Of a stretch of 64,000 nt of DNA, positions 1 to 7,431 are shown one piece after another. The notes under the pieces were generated by a model. The model had not been told where the DNA came from. It searched no databases and saw only the letters and a program-made list of their open reading frames with translations. The first letter of the stretch is position 1, and the number at the start of each line of letters is the position of its first letter. Source of the stretch: J027 sp965215855 (GTDB lineage: Bacteria > Chloroflexota > Anaerolineae > Aggregatilineales > J027). The position numbers and the translations under genes are program-made. The stretch lies in assembly GCA_965215855.1 (NCBI GenBank), contig CBDCER010000003.1, positions 1,984,001 to 2,048,000 on the forward strand, written 5' to 3'.

Positions 1-328
1 AAAAATAGCCATTGTCGACAAAATTCGGGTGCAGTGCCATACCCAACAGCCCCTGTTCATTGGCTACAACACCGGTCAGGTTTGTAATATTCAGAAATGG
101 CTCGTCCAACACCTGCCCATTCACCATCACCCAAATATGGCCGGGCTGATCCACAATGAAAAATCGCCCGATGTCATCATTTGCTTCCAGAAAATGTACA
201 GGGCGTTCAAAGCCGGTGGCGATGGGTTGCAGTGTATAGCTGCTACTGCCGGGATTCTGGGCTTGTGAAGTTGGGATAAGCAGCAGCGATAGAACCAGAA
301 AAATCAATAGGGTACACTTCCGAATCAT
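1..328 (-). CDS. Secreted glucose/sorbosone dehydrogenase family protein (N-terminal part, cut by window edge)
   Basis: The reverse strand from the ATG at 328 reads a signal peptide (MIRKCTLLIFLVLSLLLIP, then a TSQAQ cleavage region) followed by a mature start with FIVDQPGHIWV and GLLGMALHPNF. That last pattern is typical of the first blade of the PQQ-dependent glucose/sorbosone dehydrogenase beta-propeller family. These enzymes oxidise sugars outside the membrane; many homologues are uncharacterised. About 109 codons are visible and the frame is open to the window edge, so the catalytic His and PQQ-binding residues cannot be checked. The gene stands alone, divergent from the small gene at 477. 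Family call good; substrate unknown. Confidence 0.75.
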   Translation of the reverse strand, partial: MIRKCTLLIFLVLSLLLIPTSQAQNPGSSSYTLQPIATGFERPVHFLEANDDIGRFFIVDQPGHIWVMVNGQVLDEPFLNITNLTGVVANEQGLLGMALHPNFVDNGYF

Positions 329-476
329 GATTTATTCCTTCAATGAATCACGAATTCAACACCCAAATTGTAGCGTAAGATCATGAGAAGAGAATAATAA
401 GTGCTTGCGGCTTGCGGGGTGCTGACAGCAAAAATATAATCTCAGATATATTCATTAACAGTTGAAACGAGACACG

Positions 477-797
477 ATGTCGAACCAGGAACTTGATTTC
501 GATAAGTTACGTGAAGAAATCAGGCAGCAATTCACACAAGAAAATGGCTATTGGATGGAACGTTTGTTGCACACACATGTTGGTAATCCTGTGGCCGCCC
601 TCTATACGCAGGTAGAAATCATCCAGCGGGCACTGGAACTCAAGCCAGAAATGGTTCCCGGCGAAGTCGCCAGCTTGAAAGAACGTGTACGGTCAGCCTC
701 AGACAATATTGTGTTGATTGTTAAAGCATTAGCGGCGGCCTTTCCCAAAGAAGATACTGAGGAGTCGGGCAATGATACTCCGCTTGGGGACCAGTAA
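477..797 (+). CDS. Small protein with a helical, HisKA-like segment
   Basis: An ORF of 106 codons from the ATG at 477; an in-frame TTG at 462 would add five residues. It is predicted to be mostly helical and soluble, with no signal peptide. The middle segment reads HTHVGNPVAAL followed by a long amphipathic helix, which recalls the phospho-acceptor helix of histidine kinases (H-x-x-x-N-P), but no ATPase domain follows. Its last 69 bases overlap the 3' end of the convergent LSDAT gene. The HisKA resemblance is my inference and may be chance. It could be a stand-alone dimerisation or phosphotransfer-like protein, or simply unknown. Confidence 0.55.
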   Translation: MSNQELDFDKLREEIRQQFTQENGYWMERLLHTHVGNPVAALYTQVEIIQRALELKPEMVPGEVASLKERVRSASDNIVLIVKALAAAFPKEDTEESGNDTPLGDQ

Positions 798-1493
798 TCC
801 GCGCAGCAAATTGTAGAACTCTTGCGGTGATTGCTGGTTGGTGTCGAAGACCTTGACCACTGCACCCGGGGGGTAGCTAGGCGGAGTTTGGGAAGCCAGG
901 TCATCGGCGAAGCGTCCACTGCCTTTAAGCGTAACTAATGGTGTATTTCGCTTGGCGTGCATTCCAGCTTCCTTCTCCACAATGCCGCCACCATTAACGA
1001 TCAGTGCCAAGCGGGGAACCGGATGTACATCTGCAATGCTTACCAGTAAGTCCGATTCCTCGCCAAAATCATCAGCTTCGACCAACAAAAAATGGGAATG
1101 TCCAGCATTTAGCGGCCAGCGACCTTCTTCCGGTTCCGGTCCACCAGGATAGGTAATACCTTTGGTGATGGGAAGTCCCAACAGCGGAAATGTGCCATTA
1201 ATGGCCTGGCGAGCCTCGCCGATCAACTTCATGCCACCTGCCTCGGTACCACCATCGACAATGAGTACGCGATGTTCTTCGGCAAAGCAAACTAACCCCT
1301 CAGTGAACAAGCGCGAGAGTTGCTTCAGGTAGTCGTCAGTCATGCCCGCTGCCCCGCTGTGCATAATGATGACAGCCTGATAATCACCAATCTTCACCTG
1401 CTCTAAGGCCCGTTTGGGATCAATATTTGGCTTGACCAGGATTGCCGATGCCTGTTGAGTGCTGCTAAAATGAATCGTTTGTATCTGGCTCAT
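729..1493 (-). CDS. LSDAT/SLOG-domain protein (TRPM-like nucleotide-sensing fold)
   Basis: A 254-residue soluble protein starting at the ATG at 1493, preceded by AAAGG about nine bases upstream. It has a Rossmann-like pattern: HSGAAG, then VLIVDGGTEAGGM (a glycine-rich loop after a hydrophobic strand), then ALIVNGGGIVEKE. This matches the prokaryotic LSDAT family, the SLOG-superfamily domain also found at the N-terminus of TRPM channels, thought to bind a nucleotide-derived ligand. No effector domain is fused; the C-terminus ends in a basic, hydrophobic tail (RSIIARLLSIFFGKGRR) that might contact the membrane. The 3' end overlaps the gene at 477-797. Ligand and role are unknown. Confidence 0.75.
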   Translation of the reverse strand: MSQIQTIHFSSTQQASAILVKPNIDPKRALEQVKIGDYQAVIIMHSGAAGMTDDYLKQLSRLFTEGLVCFAEEHRVLIVDGGTEAGGMKLIGEARQAINGTFPLLGLPITKGITYPGGPEPEEGRWPLNAGHSHFLLVEADDFGEESDLLVSIADVHPVPRLALIVNGGGIVEKEAGMHAKRNTPLVTLKGSGRFADDLASQTPPSYPPGAVVKVFDTNQQSPQEFYNLLRGLLVPKRSIIARLLSIFFGKGRR

Positions 1494-1569
1494 GTGGTGC
1501 GCCTTTCTAATTGCACATTATTATGGGAGCATCGCAGAGCAATATTGTACCCCTAATTGTAGGGGGAAT

Positions 1570-2955
1570 ATGGTTATCGACAAGCGAAAGCAAACAAAAG
1601 CTATGAGCAGATTAAAGGCAAGAACCCCTAAAGGAATGCGGGACTATCTGCCCGCCAATATGATTAAACGGCGTTATGTATTCGATACAGTCCGTGATGT
1701 GTTTGAAGATTTTGGCTTTGAACCGATCGAAACGCCTGTGCTGGAATTACGAGAGACATTGTTGGGCAGTGACTATGGTGAGGATGCCGAAAAATTAATC
1801 TATTATGCCCAGCATCCTAAAGCCAAAGAAGAGTTGGCGCTGCGCTATGATCTGACGGTGCCATTATGTCGCTTTTTCACCCAACACGAGAATGATGTGC
1901 GTTTGCCTTTCCGTCGTTATCATATCGCTCCTGTGTGGCGTGGCGAACGCCCTCAAAAAGGGCGCTATCGCGAATTCTATCAATGTGATGCTGACATTGT
2001 GGGTGTGCGGAGTATGGCGGCTGATGCGGAGGGTATGAGCGTCGTCTATACCGCGCTCAAGCGTCTGGGCTTTCACGATTTCGCGATCAAATACAACAAC
2101 CGTAAGTTGCTGACCGGTATTGGCATGTATGCGGGTGTGCCCGACCAGCAATTGCCGAGCTTGTATCGCATCATTGATAAGACAGACAAAATTGGACTGG
2201 ACGGCGTAGCTGGCATACTCAAAGACGAGGGTATGGCGTCGGATGCAGTAGCGCGATTGATGGCGTTATTGGAAATTGATGGGGCGGGCGACACTAGCCA
2301 ACGATTGGCCGCATTGGGCAAAATACGCGAAGAACTGGATGATATTGACATTGCTCAGAATGGTCTCAGCGAACTGGAATCTGTTACACAATCCCTGGAC
2401 GCAATGGGCATTCCCTCACAAAACTCGATGATGGACTTCACGATGGTGCGCGGGTTGGGCTATTACACCGGCCCGATTTGTGAGACGATCATCACCAAAC
2501 CGGACAATTTGGGTAGTGTGCATGGGGGCGGGCGCTATGATGAACTCATTGGCAGATTTCGCGGCCAGAGCTTGCCTACCACCGGCATCAGTCTGGGGAT
2601 TGAGCGTATTGTGGATTTGATGGATATGCTGGGACTTTATCCCGATGAAATCACTGGGACAGTTGTGCAGGTGTTGGTAACGGCTTTCAACGAGGGTCTG
2701 CAAGACGATGCGTTGCGACTGGCGATGGAATTGCGGCAGGCTGGCCTGCGGACTGAAACTTATATGGACCCTCGCAAGAGTATGGGACGACAGATTGGCT
2801 ATGCAGATAGTAAAGGCGTGCGATTGGTGGCGGTTGTCGGGCCAGATGAGGCCGAGCGCGGCATCGTTCGTCTGAAACGTCTTGCCGATGGGCACGAGGT
2901 CTTGGCTGCCCGTGCTGAGATCGGCAAGGAAGCACGTCAGCTTTTGGGCGATTGA
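1570..2955 (+). CDS. hisS: Histidyl-tRNA synthetase
   Basis: Class II aminoacyl-tRNA synthetase that charges tRNA-His in the cytoplasm. Visible features are the N-terminal PKGMRDYLP motif, motif 2 with RGERPQKGRYREFYQ, the HisA region RGLGYYTG, the GGGRYDELIG loop and a C-terminal anticodon-binding domain (VLVTAFNEG through VAVVGPDEAERG). From the chosen ATG at 1570 it is 461 residues, near the family norm. I chose this start because a G-rich SD-like tract (1561-1566) lies just upstream; another ATG at 1603 is possible, and the frame also stays open back to 1492. No T-box-like leader is obvious. Followed closely by the infC promoter. Confidence 0.95.
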   Translation: MVIDKRKQTKAMSRLKARTPKGMRDYLPANMIKRRYVFDTVRDVFEDFGFEPIETPVLELRETLLGSDYGEDAEKLIYYAQHPKAKEELALRYDLTVPLCRFFTQHENDVRLPFRRYHIAPVWRGERPQKGRYREFYQCDADIVGVRSMAADAEGMSVVYTALKRLGFHDFAIKYNNRKLLTGIGMYAGVPDQQLPSLYRIIDKTDKIGLDGVAGILKDEGMASDAVARLMALLEIDGAGDTSQRLAALGKIREELDDIDIAQNGLSELESVTQSLDAMGIPSQNSMMDFTMVRGLGYYTGPICETIITKPDNLGSVHGGGRYDELIGRFRGQSLPTTGISLGIERIVDLMDMLGLYPDEITGTVVQVLVTAFNEGLQDDALRLAMELRQAGLRTETYMDPRKSMGRQIGYADSKGVRLVAVVGPDEAERGIVRLKRLADGHEVLAARAEIGKEARQLLGD

Positions 2956-2991
2956 TGGCTTGTATCCGGCATTCCTATCAGGGATTCTGCG

Positions 2992-3020
2992 TTGACTCGT
3001 CTGTGGGGGAGTGTTATACT
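2992..3020 (+). promoter_or_regulatory. Sigma-70-type promoter of the infC-rpmI-rplT operon
   Basis: TTGACT at 2992-2997 and TATACT at 3015-3020 are separated by exactly 17 bases. Transcription would start near 3026-3028. This matters for the infC start: the only in-frame GTG upstream (3011) lies inside this promoter and would not be transcribed. Confidence 0.75.
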
Positions 3021-3064
3021 TTCCCTGTTATGTTCATGTACCAGACTTTGAAAGGGGCCAAACA

Positions 3065-3598
3065 ATAGCCGACACCGATTATCGGATTAATGACCAGATT
3101 CGCGCCAGAAAAGTTCGTCTGATTATGGACGACAATGAGAATCGAGGTGTCGTATCATTATCGGAAGCTCTGCAATTAGCTGCTGATCGTGGTTTTGACC
3201 TAGTTGAAGTTGCGCCAAACGCCGACCCTCCAGTCTGTCGGATTATGGATTTTGGCAAGTTTCTGTATCAAAAGAAGAAACGCGAACGAGCGGCACGTAG
3301 TCAACAGAAACAGGTTGAGGTGAAGGAAATTCGGCTGCGTCCAAAGACCGACGATCATCATTTGGGCTTCAAGATTCGTGATGCTCGTCGCTGGTTGGAA
3401 GCTGGCATGAAGGTTAAAGCCCGTGTCCGCTTTAGGGGGCGTGAAATCCAGTACCCAGATATTGCTCGTACAATGCTGGAAAGAATCTGGAATGAATTGC
3501 AGGATGTTGCCATTCAGGAGAAACGCCCTGGTATGGAGGGCAACACAATGCTTATGATTTTGGCTCCGTCATCAGAGAAACCTAAAGGCAAGAAATAG
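3065..3598 (+). CDS. infC: Translation initiation factor IF-3, probable AUA start
   Basis: IF-3 binds the 30S subunit and polices start-codon selection. The reading frame contains the N-domain start YRINDQIRARKVRLI, the linker KFLYQKKKRERAARSQ and the C-domain VKEIRLRPKTDDHHLGFK, then ends KPKGKK. No ATG, GTG or TTG occurs in frame between the transcription start and Met within the N-domain (LIMDD). The best candidate start is ATA at 3065, with AAAGGGG at 3051-3057 seven bases upstream, giving 177 residues. Escherichia coli infC uses AUU and is autoregulated through that rare codon, so the same logic probably applies here. First gene of the infC-rpmI-rplT operon. Confidence 0.93.
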   Translation: MADTDYRINDQIRARKVRLIMDDNENRGVVSLSEALQLAADRGFDLVEVAPNADPPVCRIMDFGKFLYQKKKRERAARSQQKQVEVKEIRLRPKTDDHHLGFKIRDARRWLEAGMKVKARVRFRGREIQYPDIARTMLERIWNELQDVAIQEKRPGMEGNTMLMILAPSSEKPKGKK

Positions 3599-3642
3599 CT
3601 TTTTGGCTCTGGGTTATTGCTAAAGCAGAAAAATTCTGGAAT

Positions 3643-3661
3643 GCCGCACACGTGCTGCGGC
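3643..3661 (+). promoter_or_regulatory. Hairpin in the infC-rpmI gap, possible ribosomal-protein leader
   Basis: GCCGCA (3643-3648) and TGCGGC (3656-3661) form a six-pair stem with a seven-base loop, 25 bases before rpmI. No T-run follows, so it is not an intrinsic terminator. L20 represses rpmI-rplT in other bacteria by binding leader structures; this hairpin could serve that role or modulate RNA processing. The function is inferred. Confidence 0.35.
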
Positions 3662-3686
3662 GTTCGTTTGCTGAAGGAGAATTCAC

Positions 3687-3938
3687 ATGCCGCGCAAACC
3701 GCGTAAGGGAAAATTCAAACTCAAAACTCATAAAGCTACTGCCAAGCGTTTCCGCGTAACTGGTGGTGGCAAATTGATGCGGACTAAAGGGGGCAAAAGC
3801 CACCTACGCCGCAAATCATCGAAGCGCGTCAAGCGTCAGTTCGATGAAATGTTAGAAGTAACCACCACCGCCGAAGTGAAACGGGTTCGTAGGCTAGCCC
3901 CTTATCTGGGCAAGTATAAAGCGAATCCACCTGCGTAG
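3687..3938 (+). CDS. rpmI: 50S ribosomal protein L35
   Basis: Small basic ribosomal protein of the large subunit. It reads KGKFKLKTHKATAKRFRVTG and then KSHLRRKSSKRVKRQ, the standard L35 signature. At 83 residues it is longer than the usual 64-66; the extra length is a C-terminal extension (VTTTAEVKRVRRLAPYLGKY). GAAGGAG lies eight bases before the ATG. It sits between infC and rplT, the conserved bacterial order. Confidence 0.95.
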   Translation: MPRKPRKGKFKLKTHKATAKRFRVTGGGKLMRTKGGKSHLRRKSSKRVKRQFDEMLEVTTTAEVKRVRRLAPYLGKYKANPPA

Positions 3939-3958
3939 AATAGAGGAGTAGTTCTGGT

Positions 3959-4306
3959 ATGGCTCGTGTAAAAGGTGGGTCGGTCACACGCCGCCGCCAT
4001 AAGAAAATTCTGAAATTAACCAAAGGCCAGCGGGATACCCGCCATAAATTGTTCAAGCGTGCAAACGAGGCCATGATGAAAAGCCTCATGTATGCTTATC
4101 GTGATCGTCGCCAGCGCAAGCGCGATTTCCGGCGTTTATGGATTGCCCGTATCAATGCTGCTGCCCGGTTGAACGGTGTCAAATACAGCATCTTGGTACA
4201 TGGCCTGAAGGCCAAGAATATCGAATTGGATCGCAAGATTTTGGCCGATATTGCTGTGCGCGATCCTGAGACCTTCAGTAAGATCGTCGAAACCGCAATG
4301 GCTTAG
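3959..4306 (+). CDS. rplT: 50S ribosomal protein L20
   Basis: Large-subunit assembly protein that binds 23S rRNA early and usually autoregulates the operon. It begins MARVKGG and contains RRRHKKILKLTKGQ, RRQRKRDFRRLWIARINAAAR and the C-terminal LDRKILADIAV segment; 115 residues is typical. GAGGAG precedes the ATG. It is the last gene of the operon and is followed by a terminator-like hairpin at 4331. Confidence 0.97.
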   Translation: MARVKGGSVTRRRHKKILKLTKGQRDTRHKLFKRANEAMMKSLMYAYRDRRQRKRDFRRLWIARINAAARLNGVKYSILVHGLKAKNIELDRKILADIAVRDPETFSKIVETAMA

Positions 4307-4330
4307 GCTGGAGCCGGGTCGTATGCTGGT

Positions 4331-4358
4331 GGGTGGGGAGTGTTCTCCGCCCTTTTTT
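4331..4358 (+). terminator. Intrinsic terminator after rplT
   Basis: A G-rich arm (4331-4340) pairs, with one bulge, with CTCCGCCC (4345-4352), and six T residues follow (4353-4358). It lies 25 bases after the rplT stop and ahead of the next gene's start at 4384, so it should end the infC operon. Confidence 0.7.
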
Positions 4359-4383
4359 GTTTTCTGGGGAAGCGCATTTTGTT

Positions 4384-5133
4384 GTGATTACCTCGGTCAA
4401 TAATCCCCGTTTGAAACGAGCGCGGCTGTTATTGCAATATAGCAAACGTCGTCGTGCCGAAAAAAGCCTGACATTGGAAGGGGCACGGCTCATTGGCGAT
4501 GCGATGGAGTCGGGGGTACGTCCTGATTATGTGCTGTTTCGGTCAGGTACTGATTTTACCAATCTGCTGCTCCACCTGGAGACTGCTGGGGTTCCCTGCC
4601 TGGAAGTCGATCAAACATCATTTGATACATTAGGCGATACACAGACCCCCCAGGGCATTGTGGCTGTTTGCCCCTGGCCCAACCTGAATGTACCAACTCA
4701 ACCCAGCTTAACCGTCATTTTGGACCGTGTATCTGACCCTGGCAATGTTGGCACGATTCTACGAACGGCGGGTGCGGTTGGTGTTGATCTGGTGATCTTA
4801 ACTCCTCATAGTGTTGATCCTTTCAGCCCCAAAGTTTTGCGTTCGGCAATGGGGGGACATTTCCGTGTACCCATTCGTCGTTGGGATTGGGAGCGGATTC
4901 GTGGACTGGATACACCACTCATCGTCGCAGATGCACGAGCTGAGACTACGATGTACGAGGTGGAATGGCACAGGCCACTGGCATTGGTGATTGGTTCTGA
5001 GGCCGAAGGTCCAGGCCAACAGGCCCTCGAATCCGCAACGGATATGGTACGCATTCCGATGGCAGCGGGTGAGTCACTCAATGCGGCGGTGGCGGCCAGC
5101 ATCATCCTGTACGAAATCTACCGGCGAAGCTAA
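4384..5133 (+). CDS. TrmH/SpoU-family RNA 2'-O-ribose methyltransferase
   Basis: SPOUT methyltransferase that uses SAM to methylate a ribose in tRNA or 23S rRNA. The N-terminus (NNPRLKRARLLL, LTLEGARLIGDA) is the substrate-binding domain typical of the TrmH/RlmB type. The three SPOUT motifs are present: DRVSDPGNVGTILRTA, ALVIGSEAEGP and IPMAAGESLNAAVAASI, including the Arg and Asn residues conserved for catalysis and the knot. I used the GTG at 4384 (249 residues) because the frame further upstream runs through the terminator hairpin. Its stop overlaps the ATG of the next gene by one base, so the two are probably co-transcribed. The exact RNA target is not readable. Confidence 0.9.
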   Translation: MITSVNNPRLKRARLLLQYSKRRRAEKSLTLEGARLIGDAMESGVRPDYVLFRSGTDFTNLLLHLETAGVPCLEVDQTSFDTLGDTQTPQGIVAVCPWPNLNVPTQPSLTVILDRVSDPGNVGTILRTAGAVGVDLVILTPHSVDPFSPKVLRSAMGGHFRVPIRRWDWERIRGLDTPLIVADARAETTMYEVEWHRPLALVIGSEAEGPGQQALESATDMVRIPMAAGESLNAAVAASIILYEIYRRS

Positions 5134-5792
5134 TGCGCTGGCAAAAAGTCCTCTTGACGCATGTTTTTGTGCTGGCCTGCTTGCTTGCTTTTCTGATTTT
5201 CCTTCGCCTCATTCCTGACTCCGAACGCGATACCGACCACGTTTTGCCGCTATTGCCCGATCCCAACTGTCCCGCGCCATGCTGGAATGGTGTGCAAGTC
5301 GGCGTCACCAGCTACGCGGAAGCGCAGACACTGATTGAAGCATTGCCACAAGTGTCGCCAGTGGTTGTAGTCCGATGGATGTTTTCGCCGGATGGGGAAT
5401 ATCAGCACCAGGCCCAGTTCTTTCTATTGCAAGAAAACGTGGTGACGGCGATTTCGTTCACACCGGAGGGGGTCATGTTTGGCGACATCATTGCCAACTG
5501 GCGAACGCCCGATTATGAGAGGGTGGAGGAGCAAATCCGTTTGGGGACCAGTCCACAGAATTGTGTCATTGCCCAACAGGTATTCACGTTCTACTACGAG
5601 GCTGAAGCTTTGACCGTCGAGGTTACGGTTCCGGCTGGCAGTCGCCTATCTCCCTACAGCAAAGTGACCGAAGTCGCCTATAGTTCACGGCTGCGGCTGC
5701 AAACAAACTGGAGTCCCTGGCGGGGTTTCCATCACCAAAGGCTATCGAATTGGTCGGTGCTGTGTCCGCCAACGCCAATTCCGTTTACCTGA
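5133..5792 (+). CDS. Membrane-anchored protein, unknown function
   Basis: 219 residues with one N-terminal membrane segment (VLLTHVFVLACLLAFLIFL) and an extracytoplasmic remainder. Just after the membrane comes PNCPAPCWNGVQVGVTSYAEA, a Cys-Pro-Cys-Trp type pattern I associate with a family of secreted Anaerolineae proteins of unknown role. The ATG overlaps the stop of the methyltransferase gene (TAATG), suggesting translational coupling. No catalytic motif is visible. Confidence 0.75.
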   Translation: MRWQKVLLTHVFVLACLLAFLIFLRLIPDSERDTDHVLPLLPDPNCPAPCWNGVQVGVTSYAEAQTLIEALPQVSPVVVVRWMFSPDGEYQHQAQFFLLQENVVTAISFTPEGVMFGDIIANWRTPDYERVEEQIRLGTSPQNCVIAQQVFTFYYEAEALTVEVTVPAGSRLSPYSKVTEVAYSSRLRLQTNWSPWRGFHHQRLSNWSVLCPPTPIPFT

Positions 5793-5860
5793 TACCTACA
5801 TCCCGCTCGACATGTTATGATTGCATGAAGATTTATTAGACACGCTGTTAGGAAACCGCC

Positions 5861-6808
5861 ATGCTTCGTACTCTTGCCATCATCACAACCCTACGCTGTG
5901 ACCTGAAATGCGCTCATTGCCTACGCGATTTCCCTAAACAGCGCCCCGATTTCCCGCTTGAATTGTTACCGCGCCTACTCATGGAAGCCAAACCTTTCGG
6001 CGCGAAACACATTGCGTTGACTGGCGGTGAGCCGCATTTGCACCCCCAATTTGACCAGATGGTAGACATGGTCGTGGCGGCAGGCTACACATGGTCATTT
6101 GTCAGTCATGGCGGGCGTACCCAACCTTATGAGCCACTCCTGGAACGCTTTGGGGAAAACCTGAGCCATATCAGCCTCAGCATTGATGGCGCAACTGCCG
6201 ACATTCATGACGAGATTCGGCGCAAGGCAGGCGCGTTCGAGCGGGTAACGGCTGCCGCTCGTCGCTATGTGGAGATGGGTTTGAAGGTCAAAATGAGTAC
6301 GTCGCTGAACACGCTCAACAAGCATCAACTAGAGGATTTTGTGCAATTAGCCCAGAACCTCGGCGTCAGTCATTTGATGATCGGTGGAACTATTCCTACA
6401 CCCTGGAATGAGGATTTGCAGTTGAACGATGACGAACGGCTGGCCCTGTACGAACAAGTTTCGACACTGCAACACAACTCGGAGGGGCTGCGAATCACCT
6501 ATTTCAGCTCGCTGCATACTCGCGGCGGCATAAACTTCTGCAATAATCTGACGTTGTGGGAATTAACCTTCAACTCGCGGGGTGAATTGATGTTCTGTTG
6601 CGACACGCATAGCTATGGGGCAGTAATCGGGGCATTGTCTCGTCAGCCGTTGGGGGAATTAATCAAGGCATGGCTGGCACGATCCAACGAGTTGCAGCAC
6701 CATCGCACCGATGCGCTTCTGAACGGGCGTACTGCGCCAGATTTCGACACCTGTGCGTTTTGCAATCACTACTTTGTTGAGCAGAATCCCTTGCTCGTCC
6801 GAGCCTAA
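5861..6808 (+). CDS. Radical SAM protein with C-terminal cysteine cluster
   Basis: 315 residues. The radical SAM 4Fe-4S motif CDLKCAHC lies near residue 13, followed by LTGGEPHLHP (the GGE SAM-binding motif) and HISLSIDGA. The C-terminal half holds INFCNN, MFCCDTH and CAFC, a spaced set of cysteines suggesting an auxiliary SPASM or twitch-like cluster. Such enzymes often modify peptides, but no precursor peptide was seen next to it. The gene ends at 6808, immediately followed by the 5-base target duplication of the IS982-type insertion. A 22-codon copy of its 3' end survives at 9922-9987. Substrate unknown. Confidence 0.85.
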   Translation: MLRTLAIITTLRCDLKCAHCLRDFPKQRPDFPLELLPRLLMEAKPFGAKHIALTGGEPHLHPQFDQMVDMVVAAGYTWSFVSHGGRTQPYEPLLERFGENLSHISLSIDGATADIHDEIRRKAGAFERVTAAARRYVEMGLKVKMSTSLNTLNKHQLEDFVQLAQNLGVSHLMIGGTIPTPWNEDLQLNDDERLALYEQVSTLQHNSEGLRITYFSSLHTRGGINFCNNLTLWELTFNSRGELMFCCDTHSYGAVIGALSRQPLGELIKAWLARSNELQHHRTDALLNGRTAPDFDTCAFCNHYFVEQNPLLVRA

Positions 6809-6827
6809 ATGTTACGCAAAATGTGAA

Positions 6828-7431
6828 TTAGACTGTTTGAAAAGTGCAAACATCAATATGATAGGTTTGCTTGAGAATACGTGTCAAGCAAAACGCGGCC
6901 ATTTTGGCGGCAACACGTGTACATAAACCAATAACGGAACGGGCAAGCAAGCGTTCTAAGAAACGCCCTGTATTCTGGAGAAGATTGAAAGTGGTCTCAA
7001 TCTGGCGACGGAAACGATTGAGCAGAGATTTAATCACTGGTGGGTTCTGAGCAGATTGGTTACGACGTAGGTACGTCCACATGCGGTTGCCAGTATGGGT
7101 CAGGAGTTTACGTTGCCAGTCTTCGCCGATAAAGCCTTTGTCGCCCAGAATATGCATGTTGCGGACTTGATGCAAGATGGTTTCTGCTGCCTGACGTTCA
7201 TCGGAATGCGCCGGAACCAGATCATACACCAGGGGCAGACCGTCCAGGGTAGTCAGCATGACCAGCTTATAGCCGAAATAGTGCATCTTACGGCTGGAAC
7301 AATAGCCATAGCTGGCGCTGCCAGCAAAGTCACTCTGGCGCTTGCTGCGTTTGTAGCCTACCACTGGAATGGGTTTCGTATCCACGATCAACACGTTCAG
7401 ATCACCCTCCATCAACTGCTGTACCCAATAC
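6828..7431 (-). pseudogene. IS982-type transposase, C-terminal part
   Basis: Reads LNVLIVDTKPIPVVGYKRS, then HYFGYKLVMLTTLDGLP, then HILGDKGFIGEDWQ, the DDE core of IS982 transposases. The protein begins after the inner element; joined to the N-terminal part at 8838-9144, with one copy of the 8-base duplication, the frame reads LEGLRRYW then VQQLMEGDL without a break. Removed from its own start and from the N-terminal domain, it is inactive as it stands. The stop codon lies inside the left inverted repeat. Confidence 0.88.

Noticed and set aside
1492..1569. Longer HisRS N-terminus from the ATG at 1492
   Set aside because: It would overlap the divergent LSDAT gene's start codon; the ATG at 1570 has an SD-like tract just upstream.
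3011..3064. N-terminal extension of IF-3 from the GTG at 3011
   Set aside because: The GTG lies between the -35 and -10 elements of a strong promoter, so it would not be in the mRNA.
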